Assembly (NCBI GenBank): GCA_964548165.1 | Contig: CAZJQD010000009.1 | Coordinates: 1-64,000 of the forward strand | Direction: 5' to 3' | DNA from: CAZJQD01 sp964548165 [NCBI: uncultured bacterium] | Lineage (GTDB): Bacteria; UBA8481 | DNA length: 64,000 bases | Shown here: positions 15,499 to 23,653 of the stretch, piece by piece | Numbering within the stretch: position 1 is the stretch's first letter | Layout of the letters: the number at the start of each line of letters is the position of its first letter | The notes under the pieces: model-generated | Seen by the model: only the letters and a program-made list of their open reading frames with translations | Database searches by the model: none | Told to the model about the DNA's origin: nothing | Made by a program: the position numbers and the translations under genes

Positions 15499-16995
15499 AT
15501 GAAGATTCGGAATAAGTATGGCGTGGCCTTTGCCGCAGCCATGGTTGTCTTTGCAGTAGGGGCGGCGGTCGCGACGGTCGCCGAGAGTATCTCCAGCGGT
15601 CTGCATCAGATCTCGCTGACCAGCTCGACCACGTACACGGACCAGGGCGTCGGCCTCTTCACGCTGAACGCCTCGGACAGCGCTGTCCGCAACGGGCTCT
15701 TCATGAGCGGCGTCACGGACGGTGTTCTGCCGACCAATGGCCTCGCCGCTGTGGCCGGGCAGGGCACCCCGAAGCCGCTTTCTGGATCGGTAAGTTCTGC
15801 TGCCGGCACGTTCTACGTGCAGATGTCCGACACGGCGCGCACGACCATCTCGCTCTCGTTCTCCAGCGCGACGGCCGCCAGCGGAAGCTGGTCCGGCGCC
15901 CTCTCGGGTGGCTCGGGCACAGCCATGGACACCTTCCGCACGGGCTCGTTCTTCTCCGAGGACTCCTCGACCTTCCGTTTCGGTGACTCGATGACTTCCG
16001 CCATTTACCCGGCCAGCAATGAGATGAGAACGAATGGCGAGACGGCGTCTGCTACGACCGATTCCGTTCAGGTTGTTCTCACGTGGGATTCACTGGCTGC
16101 TGCTGGCGACTCCGTGCGCATCATCGTGATCAATGCCTCGGGCAGGATCGCGGGCGATTCCAACATGAGCCAGCGCACTACCGGCGACACCACGTGGATT
16201 TCCCCCGTGGTCGCCCTGGAGACCGGCGTCACGAAGTTCGTCATCATCGTCTGGGACGCTTCCCGGTCGAAATACGTCATTCGCACCGCGCGCCTCGCAC
16301 GTGGCGTCACCTCGCAGGCCATTGCGGCCACGGGCGGTTGGGTTCAGGCCACGCCGGTTGGCACCTCGCTGGGCGCTGTTACCGTCACCGCGGGCGTGAC
16401 CACGCCGCAGGTTCGTCGCATCGAGATCGTCGACATCGCTAACGATGGCGCGGTCAAGGCCGACGGCCTCGCCAACGTCGACACCAATACCTCCGGCTTC
16501 GACACGCGGCTCACGGGCACGGCTTTCTCCGTCAACCTCTTCGACATCAACAACAACCCCATCACGACCTTCCCCACGGGCCAGAACATCCTCGTGGTGG
16601 TCGATTACAACTTTGGCAACCTCTCGGCTGCCCAGGCTTCCAACATCCGCCTGCTCCGCCGCAACAGCGCTACCAATGCCTGGGAGAATGTCTCCAGCTC
16701 CACGCCGGACTCCACCAACGGGCGCGTCGTCTCGTATGTCACGAACTTCAGCGACTTCACGCTCGGCACGGTCAACGTCGGTTCCTCGGTCGCTTCGGCC
16801 GATGACGACGACTGCGCCATCTCCACGGTGGCGGGCCGCACGGGTCTGCAGGGTGTCCTTCCTGCGTTCCGCAGCGTCCGCGACACGCTCATGGGCTCGG
16901 TCTTCGGTCGGCTCTTCGTCTCGGGCTACTATGCCTTCGGGATGATGATGCTCGCCGCGGCCGGTCTTGGCTTCGCGCTGGTCAGCCGCCGGTAA
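15499..16995 (+). CDS. Secreted surface protein with CFI-box-like C-terminal motif and membrane anchor
   Basis: A 498-residue Ser/Thr-rich protein. A signal peptide (about residues 1-29, MKIRNKYGVAFAAAMVVFAVG then AAVATVAES) is followed by beta-rich segments with many SGS, TGT and ATS stretches and no Cys in the body. Near the end, DDDDCAISTVAG, then VLPAFRSVRDTLMGSVFGRL and SGYY, follows the layout of the CFIATAAYGS...FRD..L...G....YY C-terminal motif, then a hydrophobic segment ending in SRR. ATG 15499 has GTGAGGTG about 7 nt upstream. Own promoter, hairpin leader and strong terminator suggest high expression. Confidence 0.7.
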   Translation: MKIRNKYGVAFAAAMVVFAVGAAVATVAESISSGLHQISLTSSTTYTDQGVGLFTLNASDSAVRNGLFMSGVTDGVLPTNGLAAVAGQGTPKPLSGSVSSAAGTFYVQMSDTARTTISLSFSSATAASGSWSGALSGGSGTAMDTFRTGSFFSEDSSTFRFGDSMTSAIYPASNEMRTNGETASATTDSVQVVLTWDSLAAAGDSVRIIVINASGRIAGDSNMSQRTTGDTTWISPVVALETGVTKFVIIVWDASRSKYVIRTARLARGVTSQAIAATGGWVQATPVGTSLGAVTVTAGVTTPQVRRIEIVDIANDGAVKADGLANVDTNTSGFDTRLTGTAFSVNLFDINNNPITTFPTGQNILVVVDYNFGNLSAAQASNIRLLRRNSATNAWENVSSSTPDSTNGRVVSYVTNFSDFTLGTVNVGSSVASADDDDCAISTVAGRTGLQGVLPAFRSVRDTLMGSVFGRLFVSGYYAFGMMMLAAAGLGFALVSRR

Positions 16996-17009
16996 GACAC
17001 ACAGCTTTC

Positions 17010-17044
17010 AACCCCCCGGGGCCTTCGGGCTCCGGGGGTTTTTT
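17010..17044 (+). terminator. Intrinsic terminator after the surface-protein gene
   Basis: AACCCCCCGGGGCC, a TTCG loop, GGCTCCGGGGGTT and then TTTT. The stem of about 13 bp has one bulged C and one wobble pair, and the UUCG-type tetraloop makes it very stable. Confidence 0.9.
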
Positions 17045-17049
17045 GTTTA

Positions 17050-17166
17050 ATCCCCACGGCGACCCGGCAAAGCCGTGTCGCGCGCTGAGGGGGGCGCGCG
17101 AAGAGCTCCCCCCTCAGGCTCCCCCCATCGCTTGTGAATCTCCACGGCGACCCGGCAAAGCCGGAT
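17050..17166. repeat. Hairpin-rich repeat (copy 2)
   Basis: CCCGGCAAAGCC appears at 17063-17074 and again, as CCCGGCAAAGCCGG, at 17150-17163. Between them GAGGGGGG (17087-17094) faces CCCCCCTC (17108-17115), followed by CTCCCCCCATCGCTTGTGA. It shares module order with 10640-10762. It fills most of the 271-bp gap before the PhoH gene. Confidence 0.75.
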
Positions 17167-17266
17167 TCTCCTAATCCCCAGCCCCCGCCTCACCACGGTG
17201 ATTTCGGGTATCCGTAGCGGACGGGCGGGCCTATGATTCTCTCACTACATCACACGCGAGGTGACC

Positions 17267-18610
17267 ATGTCCGTTTCGAAGCTCTTCGTCCTCGATACCA
17301 ACGTTCTCCTGCACGACGCCGCCAGCATCCACCAGTTTGGCGAGCACAACGAGGTGGTCATCCCCGTCACCGTCCTGGAGGAGCTCGACACCTTCAAGAA
17401 GCGCCAGGACGAGGTGGGACGAAACTCCCGCCAGGTCACCCGCGACCTCGACGACCTTCGTAAGCTCGGCCATCTCTCCAACGGCGTCGCGCTTCCCGGC
17501 GGCGGCGTGCTCCGGATCGAGCTGAAGTACCAGGACGGCAAGTCCCTGCCGCCCGGCTTCGATATCCACCGCAATGACGTCAAGATCCTCGGGCTCGCGC
17601 ACGAGCTGATGCTCCTCGAAAAGAAGAATTCGCACCCGCGTCCCGTCACGCTCATCACCAAGGACATCAATCTCCGCGTCAAGTCGGACGCCGTGGGGGT
17701 CCCGTGCGAGGACTACGAGCGCGGCACCGTGAACATCGAGGAGCTCTACACGGGCGCGGGCGTGCTCACGGTTCCCGGCGACGTGGTCAACGCCTACTAC
17801 AAGGAGAAGCGCTACGCGGGGCCGTTCCCGGTCGAGCCCTATCCCAACCAGTTCTTTCTCCTCCAGGACGAGGCCAATCCCGATCACACGGCGCTGGGGC
17901 GCTACGTGGCCTCCGAGCGCGCCGTCGTGGGGTTGACCCTGCCCGACGACGCTGACGTCTTCGGCGTGCATCCGCTCAACAAGGAACAGCGATACACGCT
18001 CGAGCTCCTCATGGACGATCGCGTCTCGCTCGTCGCCCTCGTCGGCATCGCCGGAACCGGCAAGACGCTCCTCGCGCTCGCCGCGGGCCTCGAGAAGGTC
18101 GTCAACAACGAGCTCTTCCGGCGCCTCCTCGTCTCCAAGCCCATCATGCCGATGGGCAAGGACATCGGGTACCTGCCCGGCGACGTGGACGAGAAGCTGA
18201 TGCCCCGCATGCAGTCCGTGTCCGACAACCTCGAGTATCTCTTCATGGCCTCGGGCGGGAACGAGGGTGGCGAGCAGAGACTGCAGGAGCTCATCGAGGA
18301 CGGCATTGTCGAGCTCGAGCCGCTGACGTACATCCGCGGCCGGTCGATCCCGCGCCAGTTCGTGGTCGTCGACGAGGCTCAGAACCTGACGCCGCTGGAG
18401 CTCAAGACGATCATCACCCGCGCCGGCAAGGGCTCCAAGATCATCCTCTGCGGCGACCCGCACCAGATCGATCATCCCTACCTCGATTCCAGGTCCAACG
18501 GCCTCACGTTCGTCGTGGAGTGTTTCAAGGGCGAGCCGCTCTTCGGCACCGTGACGCTCCTGAAGGGCGAGCGCAGCGAGCTGGCCGAGATCGCCGCGCG
18601 GCGGATGTAG
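17267..18610 (+). CDS. PIN-PhoH family ATPase (PhoH2/YlaK-like)
   Basis: A 447-residue fusion of a PIN ribonuclease domain (residues 1-150: FVLDTNVLLHD, VIPVTVLEELDTFK, LITKDINLRVK, with the acidic PIN residues) and a PhoH-type P-loop ATPase (about 235-445: GIAGTGKTLLALAAG Walker A, RQFVVVDEAQNLTP Walker B, ILCGDPHQIDHPY). PhoH2 proteins unwind and cut RNA. GTG 17261 is also in frame, but ATG 17267 has GAGG 5 nt upstream and starts at the PIN strand, so it is preferred. Monocistronic or cotranscribed with the aroD-like gene 14 nt downstream. Confidence 0.93.
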   Translation: MSVSKLFVLDTNVLLHDAASIHQFGEHNEVVIPVTVLEELDTFKKRQDEVGRNSRQVTRDLDDLRKLGHLSNGVALPGGGVLRIELKYQDGKSLPPGFDIHRNDVKILGLAHELMLLEKKNSHPRPVTLITKDINLRVKSDAVGVPCEDYERGTVNIEELYTGAGVLTVPGDVVNAYYKEKRYAGPFPVEPYPNQFFLLQDEANPDHTALGRYVASERAVVGLTLPDDADVFGVHPLNKEQRYTLELLMDDRVSLVALVGIAGTGKTLLALAAGLEKVVNNELFRRLLVSKPIMPMGKDIGYLPGDVDEKLMPRMQSVSDNLEYLFMASGGNEGGEQRLQELIEDGIVELEPLTYIRGRSIPRQFVVVDEAQNLTPLELKTIITRAGKGSKIILCGDPHQIDHPYLDSRSNGLTFVVECFKGEPLFGTVTLLKGERSELAEIAARRM

Positions 18611-18624
18611 GGGAGCCGGACGAC

Positions 18625-19557
18625 GTGACGGGCACGAGCGGATCGGGGCCGAGCGGCCATGGGTCGGGCGGCCATCGGCCCGGTGGTGTTCGTCCCTCGC
18701 GCGCGGGTTCCTACAAGGCCCTGGAGCTGGCTCGGGCCCGCGGCGCCGCGGTGCGATCCGGCGCCTCACCCTGGGCGGCGGATCCTCGATCGCGAGCGGA
18801 TGCGGCCGCGCGCCAGGACGCCTCGACGACCCCGACCGCTCCGCGCCGCTCTCGCGTGGACTGGCATGCGGCTCCTCGACCGTTTCCCGTCCTCATCATC
18901 GGCTCCCGGACGGCGGGGATCGCCTTCAAGCTTAAGCCCGCCGCCGTCGAGGTGCGCGCCGACCTCTTCCCCCGCGACGCCGCGAAGGTCGCCAGGCTCA
19001 TGGACGACCTCCGCGCGTTCAGCTCCGTCCTCTTGACGGCTCGTCGCGACGTCGACGGTGGGAAGTGGGCGCGGGCCGAGGAGACGGAGCGTCGGCGGTT
19101 CCTCTTGAAGCTGGTGCCTCACGCAGACTGCGTCGATATCGAGCTGGACCTGGCGGAGGACGAGGCCGCGCGCGACCTTCTGAGACAAGTGCGGCAGGGC
19201 CTTCGAAAGGGGGCTTCGCTCATGATCTCCCAGCACGAGCTCCGTGGACTTCCCGAGAAGGATCGCCTGGACGCCTACAGGACCGTCGCCCAGTACGTGA
19301 AGCCGGCACGGTTCAAGCTGGCGGCGCTCACCAGGAACGAGGCCGAGGCCAAGCGGCTCTGCGGCTGGGCGATCGCCAATCACAGCGCCGACCTGCCGAT
19401 CACGGCCATCGGCATGGGCAACGAGGGCGCGTGGACGCGGTGGTTCCTGCCGAAGAAACTCGGCGGCCCCGCCTACGCTCCGGCCGGCCGCGCCGTGGCG
19501 CCCGGCCAGGTGACCTACGGCCGCCTCGTCGAGGAGCTCTTCGGAAAGAAGCGCTGA
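18625..19557 (+). CDS. aroD: Type I 3-dehydroquinate dehydratase with N-terminal extension
   Basis: Shikimate-pathway dehydratase using a Schiff-base Lys. The catalytic domain spans about residues 85-310: VEVRADLFPRD, SVLLTARRDVDGG, DCVDIELDLAEDE, the His strand MISQHELRG (SYHD equivalent), the Lys strand RFKLAALTRN (VKIAVMP equivalent), and ITAIGMGNEGAWTRW with QVTYGRLVEELF at the end. An extension of about 80 residues rich in Gly, Ser, Arg and Ala precedes it and looks disordered. The start GTG 18625 has GGGGAG 9 nt upstream; no later start has support. It is followed 2 nt later by the GDPD gene. Confidence 0.87.
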   Translation: MTGTSGSGPSGHGSGGHRPGGVRPSRAGSYKALELARARGAAVRSGASPWAADPRSRADAAARQDASTTPTAPRRSRVDWHAAPRPFPVLIIGSRTAGIAFKLKPAAVEVRADLFPRDAAKVARLMDDLRAFSSVLLTARRDVDGGKWARAEETERRRFLLKLVPHADCVDIELDLAEDEAARDLLRQVRQGLRKGASLMISQHELRGLPEKDRLDAYRTVAQYVKPARFKLAALTRNEAEAKRLCGWAIANHSADLPITAIGMGNEGAWTRWFLPKKLGGPAYAPAGRAVAPGQVTYGRLVEELFGKKR

Positions 19558-19559
19558 GC

Positions 19560-20327
19560 ATGTTCTCGTTCCGGCGTCCCGGCGGCGCGCGTCCGCGCAT
19601 TCTCGGGCATCGCGGCGTCATGGGGCTCTGTCCCGAGAACACCATGGCCTCGTTTCGCCGCGCGGTCGAACTGGGCTGCGCGATCCTCGAGCTCGACGTT
19701 CATCTCTCGAAGGACGGCGAGCTGATGGTCATCCACGACGAGACGCTGGAGCGGACGACCACGGGGCGAGGCGAGGTCCGGGCGTTGACGGCGGCGGCGA
19801 TCCGGCGCGTGGATGCCGGGGTGCGGTTCGCGAAGGAATTTCGCGGGGAGCGCGTACCGTTCCTCGAGGAAGTCCTCGACCTGGTGCGCGAGGCCGACGT
19901 TGCCGTGAACATCGAGATCAAGAACGGGCCCAACTTCCCGGCCGGGATAGCGCGCAAGGTGACGCGGCTCGTCTCTCGCTTCGATCTCGAAGCCCGCACC
20001 GTGATCTCGTCGTTCGATCACCAGGTGCTCGTCGAGTGCCATCGCCTCGCGCCCGAGACCCCTACCGCCGCGCTCTCCGTGGCCCGGCTTCACGACGCCT
20101 CCGATTACCTCCGCCGGATGGGCGCCTCGGGTTACCACCCGCGGTGGAATTACCTCACGCGCGAGCTGGTCCGTGAACTCAGGGGTGACGGCTTCTTCGT
20201 TAACACCTGGATCATCCACGACAGGGCCGGCTGGCGGCGCCTGGCATCGTGGGGCGTCGACGCCATCGGCGTGAACGATCCGACGTTTCTCGGGCTCCCG
20301 GGGATTCCGTCCCCGAAGCGCAGGTGA
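19560..20327 (+). CDS. Glycerophosphodiester phosphodiesterase family protein
   Basis: Hydrolyses glycerophosphodiesters to glycerol-3-phosphate and an alcohol. The 255-residue GDPD TIM barrel shows ILGHRGVMGLCPENTMASFR, the acidic pair in ILELDVHLSKDGELMVIHD, VPFLEEVLDL, NIEIKNG, and the C-terminal VNTWIIHDR with DAIGVNDPTFL. Catalytic His (HRG), Glu/Asp (ELDVH) and the second His (IHD) are all present. No signal peptide, so cytoplasmic. The start ATG 19560 is 2 nt after the aroD stop; the pair is probably one transcript. Convergent with the lipoprotein gene 10 nt downstream. Confidence 0.92.
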   Translation: MFSFRRPGGARPRILGHRGVMGLCPENTMASFRRAVELGCAILELDVHLSKDGELMVIHDETLERTTTGRGEVRALTAAAIRRVDAGVRFAKEFRGERVPFLEEVLDLVREADVAVNIEIKNGPNFPAGIARKVTRLVSRFDLEARTVISSFDHQVLVECHRLAPETPTAALSVARLHDASDYLRRMGASGYHPRWNYLTRELVRELRGDGFFVNTWIIHDRAGWRRLASWGVDAIGVNDPTFLGLPGIPSPKRR

Positions 20328-20337
20328 ACTCCGGGCT

Positions 20338-20973
20338 CTACTGAACCTTGGCCTGGACGTCGGCGGCGGCGCGACCGAGCACGTCCTTGAGCCCGGCCTG
20401 CAGGACATTGACGAGGAAGTTGTTGTCGAGGCGGCGCGCGCTCGACGCGATCCCGGCGACACCCACCCACTCGGTCGTGTCCTCCTTGAGCTTGTAGGAG
20501 TCCTGGAGCACGGTGCGGTTGTTGGCGGTCAGCTTCAGATCGAGCTGGACGCCGGCCGAGACGCGATCGTTGGTCCAGAGCCAGGTGACGTAGCTGACGT
20601 AGGGGATGAAGGCCGTGCGCGGAGGAACGATCATGGCGCGGTAGTTGGCCACGGATCCGCCGAGCACGTACTCCGCCTGTCCCTCGGTGACGGCGTTCAC
20701 GCCGCGCGCGCGGAGCTCGGCCACGAGCGCGTTGCGGATGCCCGTGGTGACGGGCTCATTGAAGAGCGCATCCTTGGTGGACTTGTTGAAGAGCCCGGCG
20801 CCGGCGCCTGACTTCTCTTCCGGCGGCCGCAGGTCCTCCAGGGCCTCGACGAGAACGAGGGGGCCGGAGACTGCCTGGGACGCCGCCGGCGGGGCATACG
20901 CAACGGGCACAGCCGCGCACCCGATGACGGCGAACGCGAGGACGGAGAGAAGGGCGAGACGGAGCTGGGACAA
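20338..20973 (-). CDS. Hypothetical lipoprotein
   Basis: A 211-residue protein with a lipoprotein signal (MSQLRLALLSVLAFAVIGC, lipobox Cys19). The mature part has LVLVEALEDLRPPEE, GIRNALVAELRARGVNAV and AEYVLGGSVANYRA, a pattern like YajG or other envelope lipoproteins with an ASP-like alternating fold, and ends in KVQ. TTG 20973 is the start: AGGAGG lies 6 nt upstream on the minus strand and the signal sequence begins there. Exact role unknown; an outer-membrane assembly accessory or a GNA1162-like lipoprotein are possibilities. A CACGGAG repeat block lies just upstream. Confidence 0.7.
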   Translation of the reverse strand: MSQLRLALLSVLAFAVIGCAAVPVAYAPPAASQAVSGPLVLVEALEDLRPPEEKSGAGAGLFNKSTKDALFNEPVTTGIRNALVAELRARGVNAVTEGQAEYVLGGSVANYRAMIVPPRTAFIPYVSYVTWLWTNDRVSAGVQLDLKLTANNRTVLQDSYKLKEDTTEWVGVAGIASSARRLDNNFLVNVLQAGLKDVLGRAAADVQAKVQ

Positions 20974-21020
20974 GGTGGGCCTCCTGAAAGTCGTGTGAAA
21001 GGGGCATCATGCCTGAAGAT

Positions 21021-21420
21021 AACCACGGAGACCACAGGGACCACGGAGAAATTCGCATTAAATGGAACCACGGAGGCACGGAGACACAGAGAAAGGCAAC
21101 AGCAGAGGAGAGGGGGGGACCGCAGAGAACGCAGAGGACGCAGAGAAAAGCAGAAGCAGAGGAGCGAGGGAACCACAGAGGCACGGAGACACAGAGAACG
21201 GCAACAGCAGAGGAGAGGCAGAACCGGAGAAAGGCAGAACCGGAATCGGAATTTTCAGGCAGAATCGGAAGGGGGTAGGGTCAGGAGTCGTGGCGGAACT
21301 CTGTTCGACGTTGGCTCGGTAGTGATTTATCGATGGCGATCTATTCTATAATGATGAGTTCTTCCTGGTTTTCCTTCTCGGACTTGCTTTTCTCCGTGTC
21401 TCCGTGCCTCCGTGGTTCCC
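21021..21420. repeat. CACGGAG repeats, inverted pair 2 (largest block)
   Basis: The 459-bp gap 20974-21432 holds a left array 21021-21230 of degenerate units (ACCACGGAG, GCACGGAGACACAGAG, ACGCAGAGGACGCAGAG) and a right arm 21387-21420 in reverse orientation (TCTCCGTGTCTCCGTGCCTC). Within the left array a block of about 45 bp (GGCACGGAGACACAGAGA to GCAACAGCAGAGGAG) occurs twice, near 21072 and 21180. The enclosed segment also has a TATAAT with no clear -35. No coding capacity of note. Confidence 0.75.
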
Positions 21421-21432
21421 TCGACGACTACT

Positions 21433-23196
21433 TCAATTCCGCGTGAAGTAGTCGTCGAGCTCGCGCAGAAGCTCCGCTTCCTGGTTGGAGATGCCCTCGC
21501 CGCGCTTCTTCATCATCTCGTGGAGCTGCTGCAGGACCGCGCGCTCGGCGGCGTCGAGCCCGGGGCCGCCCGAGCCGAGGTCGCCGGGATGGGTGCCCGT
21601 CGTGGAACGGTAGAGCTGGGGGTCGGCGAGGCCGGAGATGTCGATCTGCCCACGGCGCGGAGTCTCGCCGGAGTGCGTGATGAGGACGCGGTAGAGTCCG
21701 GCGCCGACGGCGGTGATGCGTTCCGCTTCCCAGCCTCGGCCCTCCGCGCGCTTGCTCCAGAGCACCTGGCCGCTGGGGCCGAAGACCTGGAGGGTGTCGA
21801 CCCTTCCGGCGTCGCCCCAGCCGGTCTTGACCTCGACGAGGAAGGACGCCTCGCTTCCGATCTTGAACCAGCCCTCGAAGACGCGCCCGCGCGCGACGTC
21901 GTAGGCGACGGGGAAGCGCAGGGCGGAATCCAGGCCGGCGGTGGAGACTGGTCCTGTCGTGGTGGGCGTCGCGGGGGGCGGCGTCACGCCGGGATTGACG
22001 AGGATACCGGGATTCGTGGCCTTGACCGTGATCGTGAAGTCGCTCTCGTCGCTGGAACGGTAGGCGGCGACGCGCACGTAATAGACGCCCGACTCGGCCG
22101 GATCGAGGACGGCGTACTCGCGCGCCGATCCTTCCTCGCGGCTGATGGCGCGGCGATTGCCGAGATCGTCGATGATGTAGAGATCGAGGTCCTTGGCCGG
22201 GGTCGAGCCCTTGACCTCGACCTCGATCCGCCCGTCCGCGGCGAGGGGAACGGCGTACCAGGCCGAGCGAATGCCCTCGCCCGCCCTCCCGGTGGCCGTG
22301 TAGCCGTTGCCGACCGGCAGGGCCTGGCCGATGGAGGGATCGCGTCGCGAGGACGCGAGCGGGATCCGTTCGCAGAGGAGCTGGAACTGGGCCTCGTCCC
22401 CGGCGCGGAACGCATACGCGCGCGCGTAGAGCACTTCGCCCGACGAGACGCGAACGACGCTCGATTCCTCGCGGCTCCCTTCGTTCTCGCTGTAGCCCCT
22501 TCGTCGCCCGTAGGCGTCGACGATCTCCAGGTCGATATCGGTCGCCGGCGTCTTGCCGAGGAGGCGGAAGCGGAGCGCGTCGCCGCGCAGGCGGCTGTCG
22601 AGGCTGCCGACGGGAACCTTCCACCAGGACTCGCGGCCGGCGCCGTTGCCGGCGATCCCGTCCACGGTTCCTCCGACGGCCAGGGGGCCCGCGGTTTCCC
22701 GTGATGTCGGGCGCACGGCCTCTGCCGCGGAGTAGTCCACGACGACCTTGATCGCGCGCCCGTTGGCCCAGATCTGGTCGTCGGTCCGCATGGTAATCTC
22801 GGCGTACATGTCGCTTGCGCTCTTGCGGTCGAAGCAGAAGAGGAGGTAGTAGGTGCCGGGAGCGGCCGGTGCCGTGACGTCGACCTGGGCCGTGCCCTGG
22901 TCGGTGCCGCCGATGGTGCTCATGAACTGCGTCATGGCGTTGCGGTTGGCGCGCTCCCAGGACGGCAACCAGACGGCCGTATGCGTCCGAAAGAGCGACG
23001 ACGATCCGGTCTGGACGGTGACGGTGCCCTGGATCCGGGCGCCGGGCCTCACGGCGATCTCCTTGGTGGCGAACCCGTTGAGGTACACGGAGACGATCGA
23101 GAGATCGCGCTCGGCGTGAGAGGCGGTTGCCAGGGCCAGGCAGGCGACTGCGGCCAGGATCGGAAGCGTAACGAAACGACGAGCGTGGATCATCAT
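21433..23196 (-). CDS. Secreted protein with repeated PPC-like beta domains
   Basis: A 587-residue exported protein. The signal peptide is about residues 1-28 (MMIHARRFVTLPILAAVACL, ending near SHA). An N-terminal beta domain has APAAPGTYYLLFCFD. At least two pre-peptidase-C-terminal-like repeats follow (TPATDIDLEIVDAYGRRRGY with YARAYAF; TPAKDLDLYIIDDLGNRRAI with YYVRVAAY), then a Pro/Thr linker, a third beta domain and a helical tail. No enzyme motif. ATG 23196 is chosen because an extended -10 promoter just upstream would start RNA near 23231, excluding GTG 23232. Probably periplasmic or surface, role unknown. Confidence 0.7.
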   Translation of the reverse strand: MMIHARRFVTLPILAAVACLALATASHAERDLSIVSVYLNGFATKEIAVRPGARIQGTVTVQTGSSSLFRTHTAVWLPSWERANRNAMTQFMSTIGGTDQGTAQVDVTAPAAPGTYYLLFCFDRKSASDMYAEITMRTDDQIWANGRAIKVVVDYSAAEAVRPTSRETAGPLAVGGTVDGIAGNGAGRESWWKVPVGSLDSRLRGDALRFRLLGKTPATDIDLEIVDAYGRRRGYSENEGSREESSVVRVSSGEVLYARAYAFRAGDEAQFQLLCERIPLASSRRDPSIGQALPVGNGYTATGRAGEGIRSAWYAVPLAADGRIEVEVKGSTPAKDLDLYIIDDLGNRRAISREEGSAREYAVLDPAESGVYYVRVAAYRSSDESDFTITVKATNPGILVNPGVTPPPATPTTTGPVSTAGLDSALRFPVAYDVARGRVFEGWFKIGSEASFLVEVKTGWGDAGRVDTLQVFGPSGQVLWSKRAEGRGWEAERITAVGAGLYRVLITHSGETPRRGQIDISGLADPQLYRSTTGTHPGDLGSGGPGLDAAERAVLQQLHEMMKKRGEGISNQEAELLRELDDYFTRN

Positions 23197-23237
23197 GGCC
23201 GGTAAGACCCCCCAAGGGTGGAATTGGTTCACGGCTT

Positions 23238-23246
23238 ATTATAGCA
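23238..23246 (-). promoter_or_regulatory. Extended -10 promoter for the PPC-like protein gene
   Basis: On the minus strand TGC TATAAT is a perfect extended -10 motif (TATAAT at 23243-23238). No good -35 is seen, as is usual for extended -10 promoters. The leader to ATG 23196 would be about 35 nt. Confidence 0.5.
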
Positions 23247-23318
23247 CGGCGCGGCGGCCCCGGATCGGCCGAGGCCGCAGATCAGCCGAAGTGGCAGGAG
23301 GTCAGCCGAGGGAGCGGG

Positions 23319-23648
23319 TCAGCCGAGGACGCGATCCAGCTTGGCGACGATCTGGGACTTGGGGACGGCGCCGACGATGGACTCGGCGACGGCGCCCGCG
23401 TTGAAGACGAGGAGCGCGGGGATGCCGCGGATGTCGAACTTCTGGGCGACGGCCTGGTGGTCGTCGCAGTTGTACTTCGCGATCTTGACCCGGCCCGCGT
23501 ATTCGGTCGCCAGTTGCTCCACGATCGGAGCGATCTGGCGGCAGGGTCCGCACCAGGGCGCCCAGAAGTCGACGAGCACGGGAATCGTGGACTTCACGAC
23601 CTCGGCGTCGAAGTTGGCGTCGGTCAGCGTGAGGATGTTCTCGGCCAT
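23319..23648 (-). CDS. trxA: Thioredoxin
   Basis: Protein disulfide reductase of 109 residues with the redox site WCGPC (residues 32-36), the buried Asp strand VLVDFWAPW and the cis-Pro loop RGIPALLVF. The start ATG 23648 has GGAAAGGAAG a few nt upstream. It follows asd by 5 nt on the minus strand, so the two are cotranscribed. Just past the stop, the motif RTCAGCCGA occurs three times (23281, 23301, 23318), the last overlapping the stop, which looks like a small duplication of the gene end. Confidence 0.96.
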   Translation of the reverse strand: MAENILTLTDANFDAEVVKSTIPVLVDFWAPWCGPCRQIAPIVEQLATEYAGRVKIAKYNCDDHQAVAQKFDIRGIPALLVFNAGAVAESIVGAVPKSQIVAKLDRVLG

Positions 23649-23653
23649 GGGGA

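Noticed and set aside
21021-21230. Repeat array considered as a CRISPR.
   Set aside because: Units are short, degenerate, unevenly spaced and lack unique spacers of constant length; no cas gene is nearby.
21428-23215. Second long minus-strand frame overlapping the PPC-like protein.
   Set aside because: Its translation is Arg/Pro-rich without domains; the alternate frame has a signal peptide, PPC-like repeats and a promoter.
23281-23327. Three RTCAGCCGA repeats after trxA as a regulatory site.
   Set aside because: They look like a small duplication of the trxA end; there is no dyad or T-tract to support a regulatory role.
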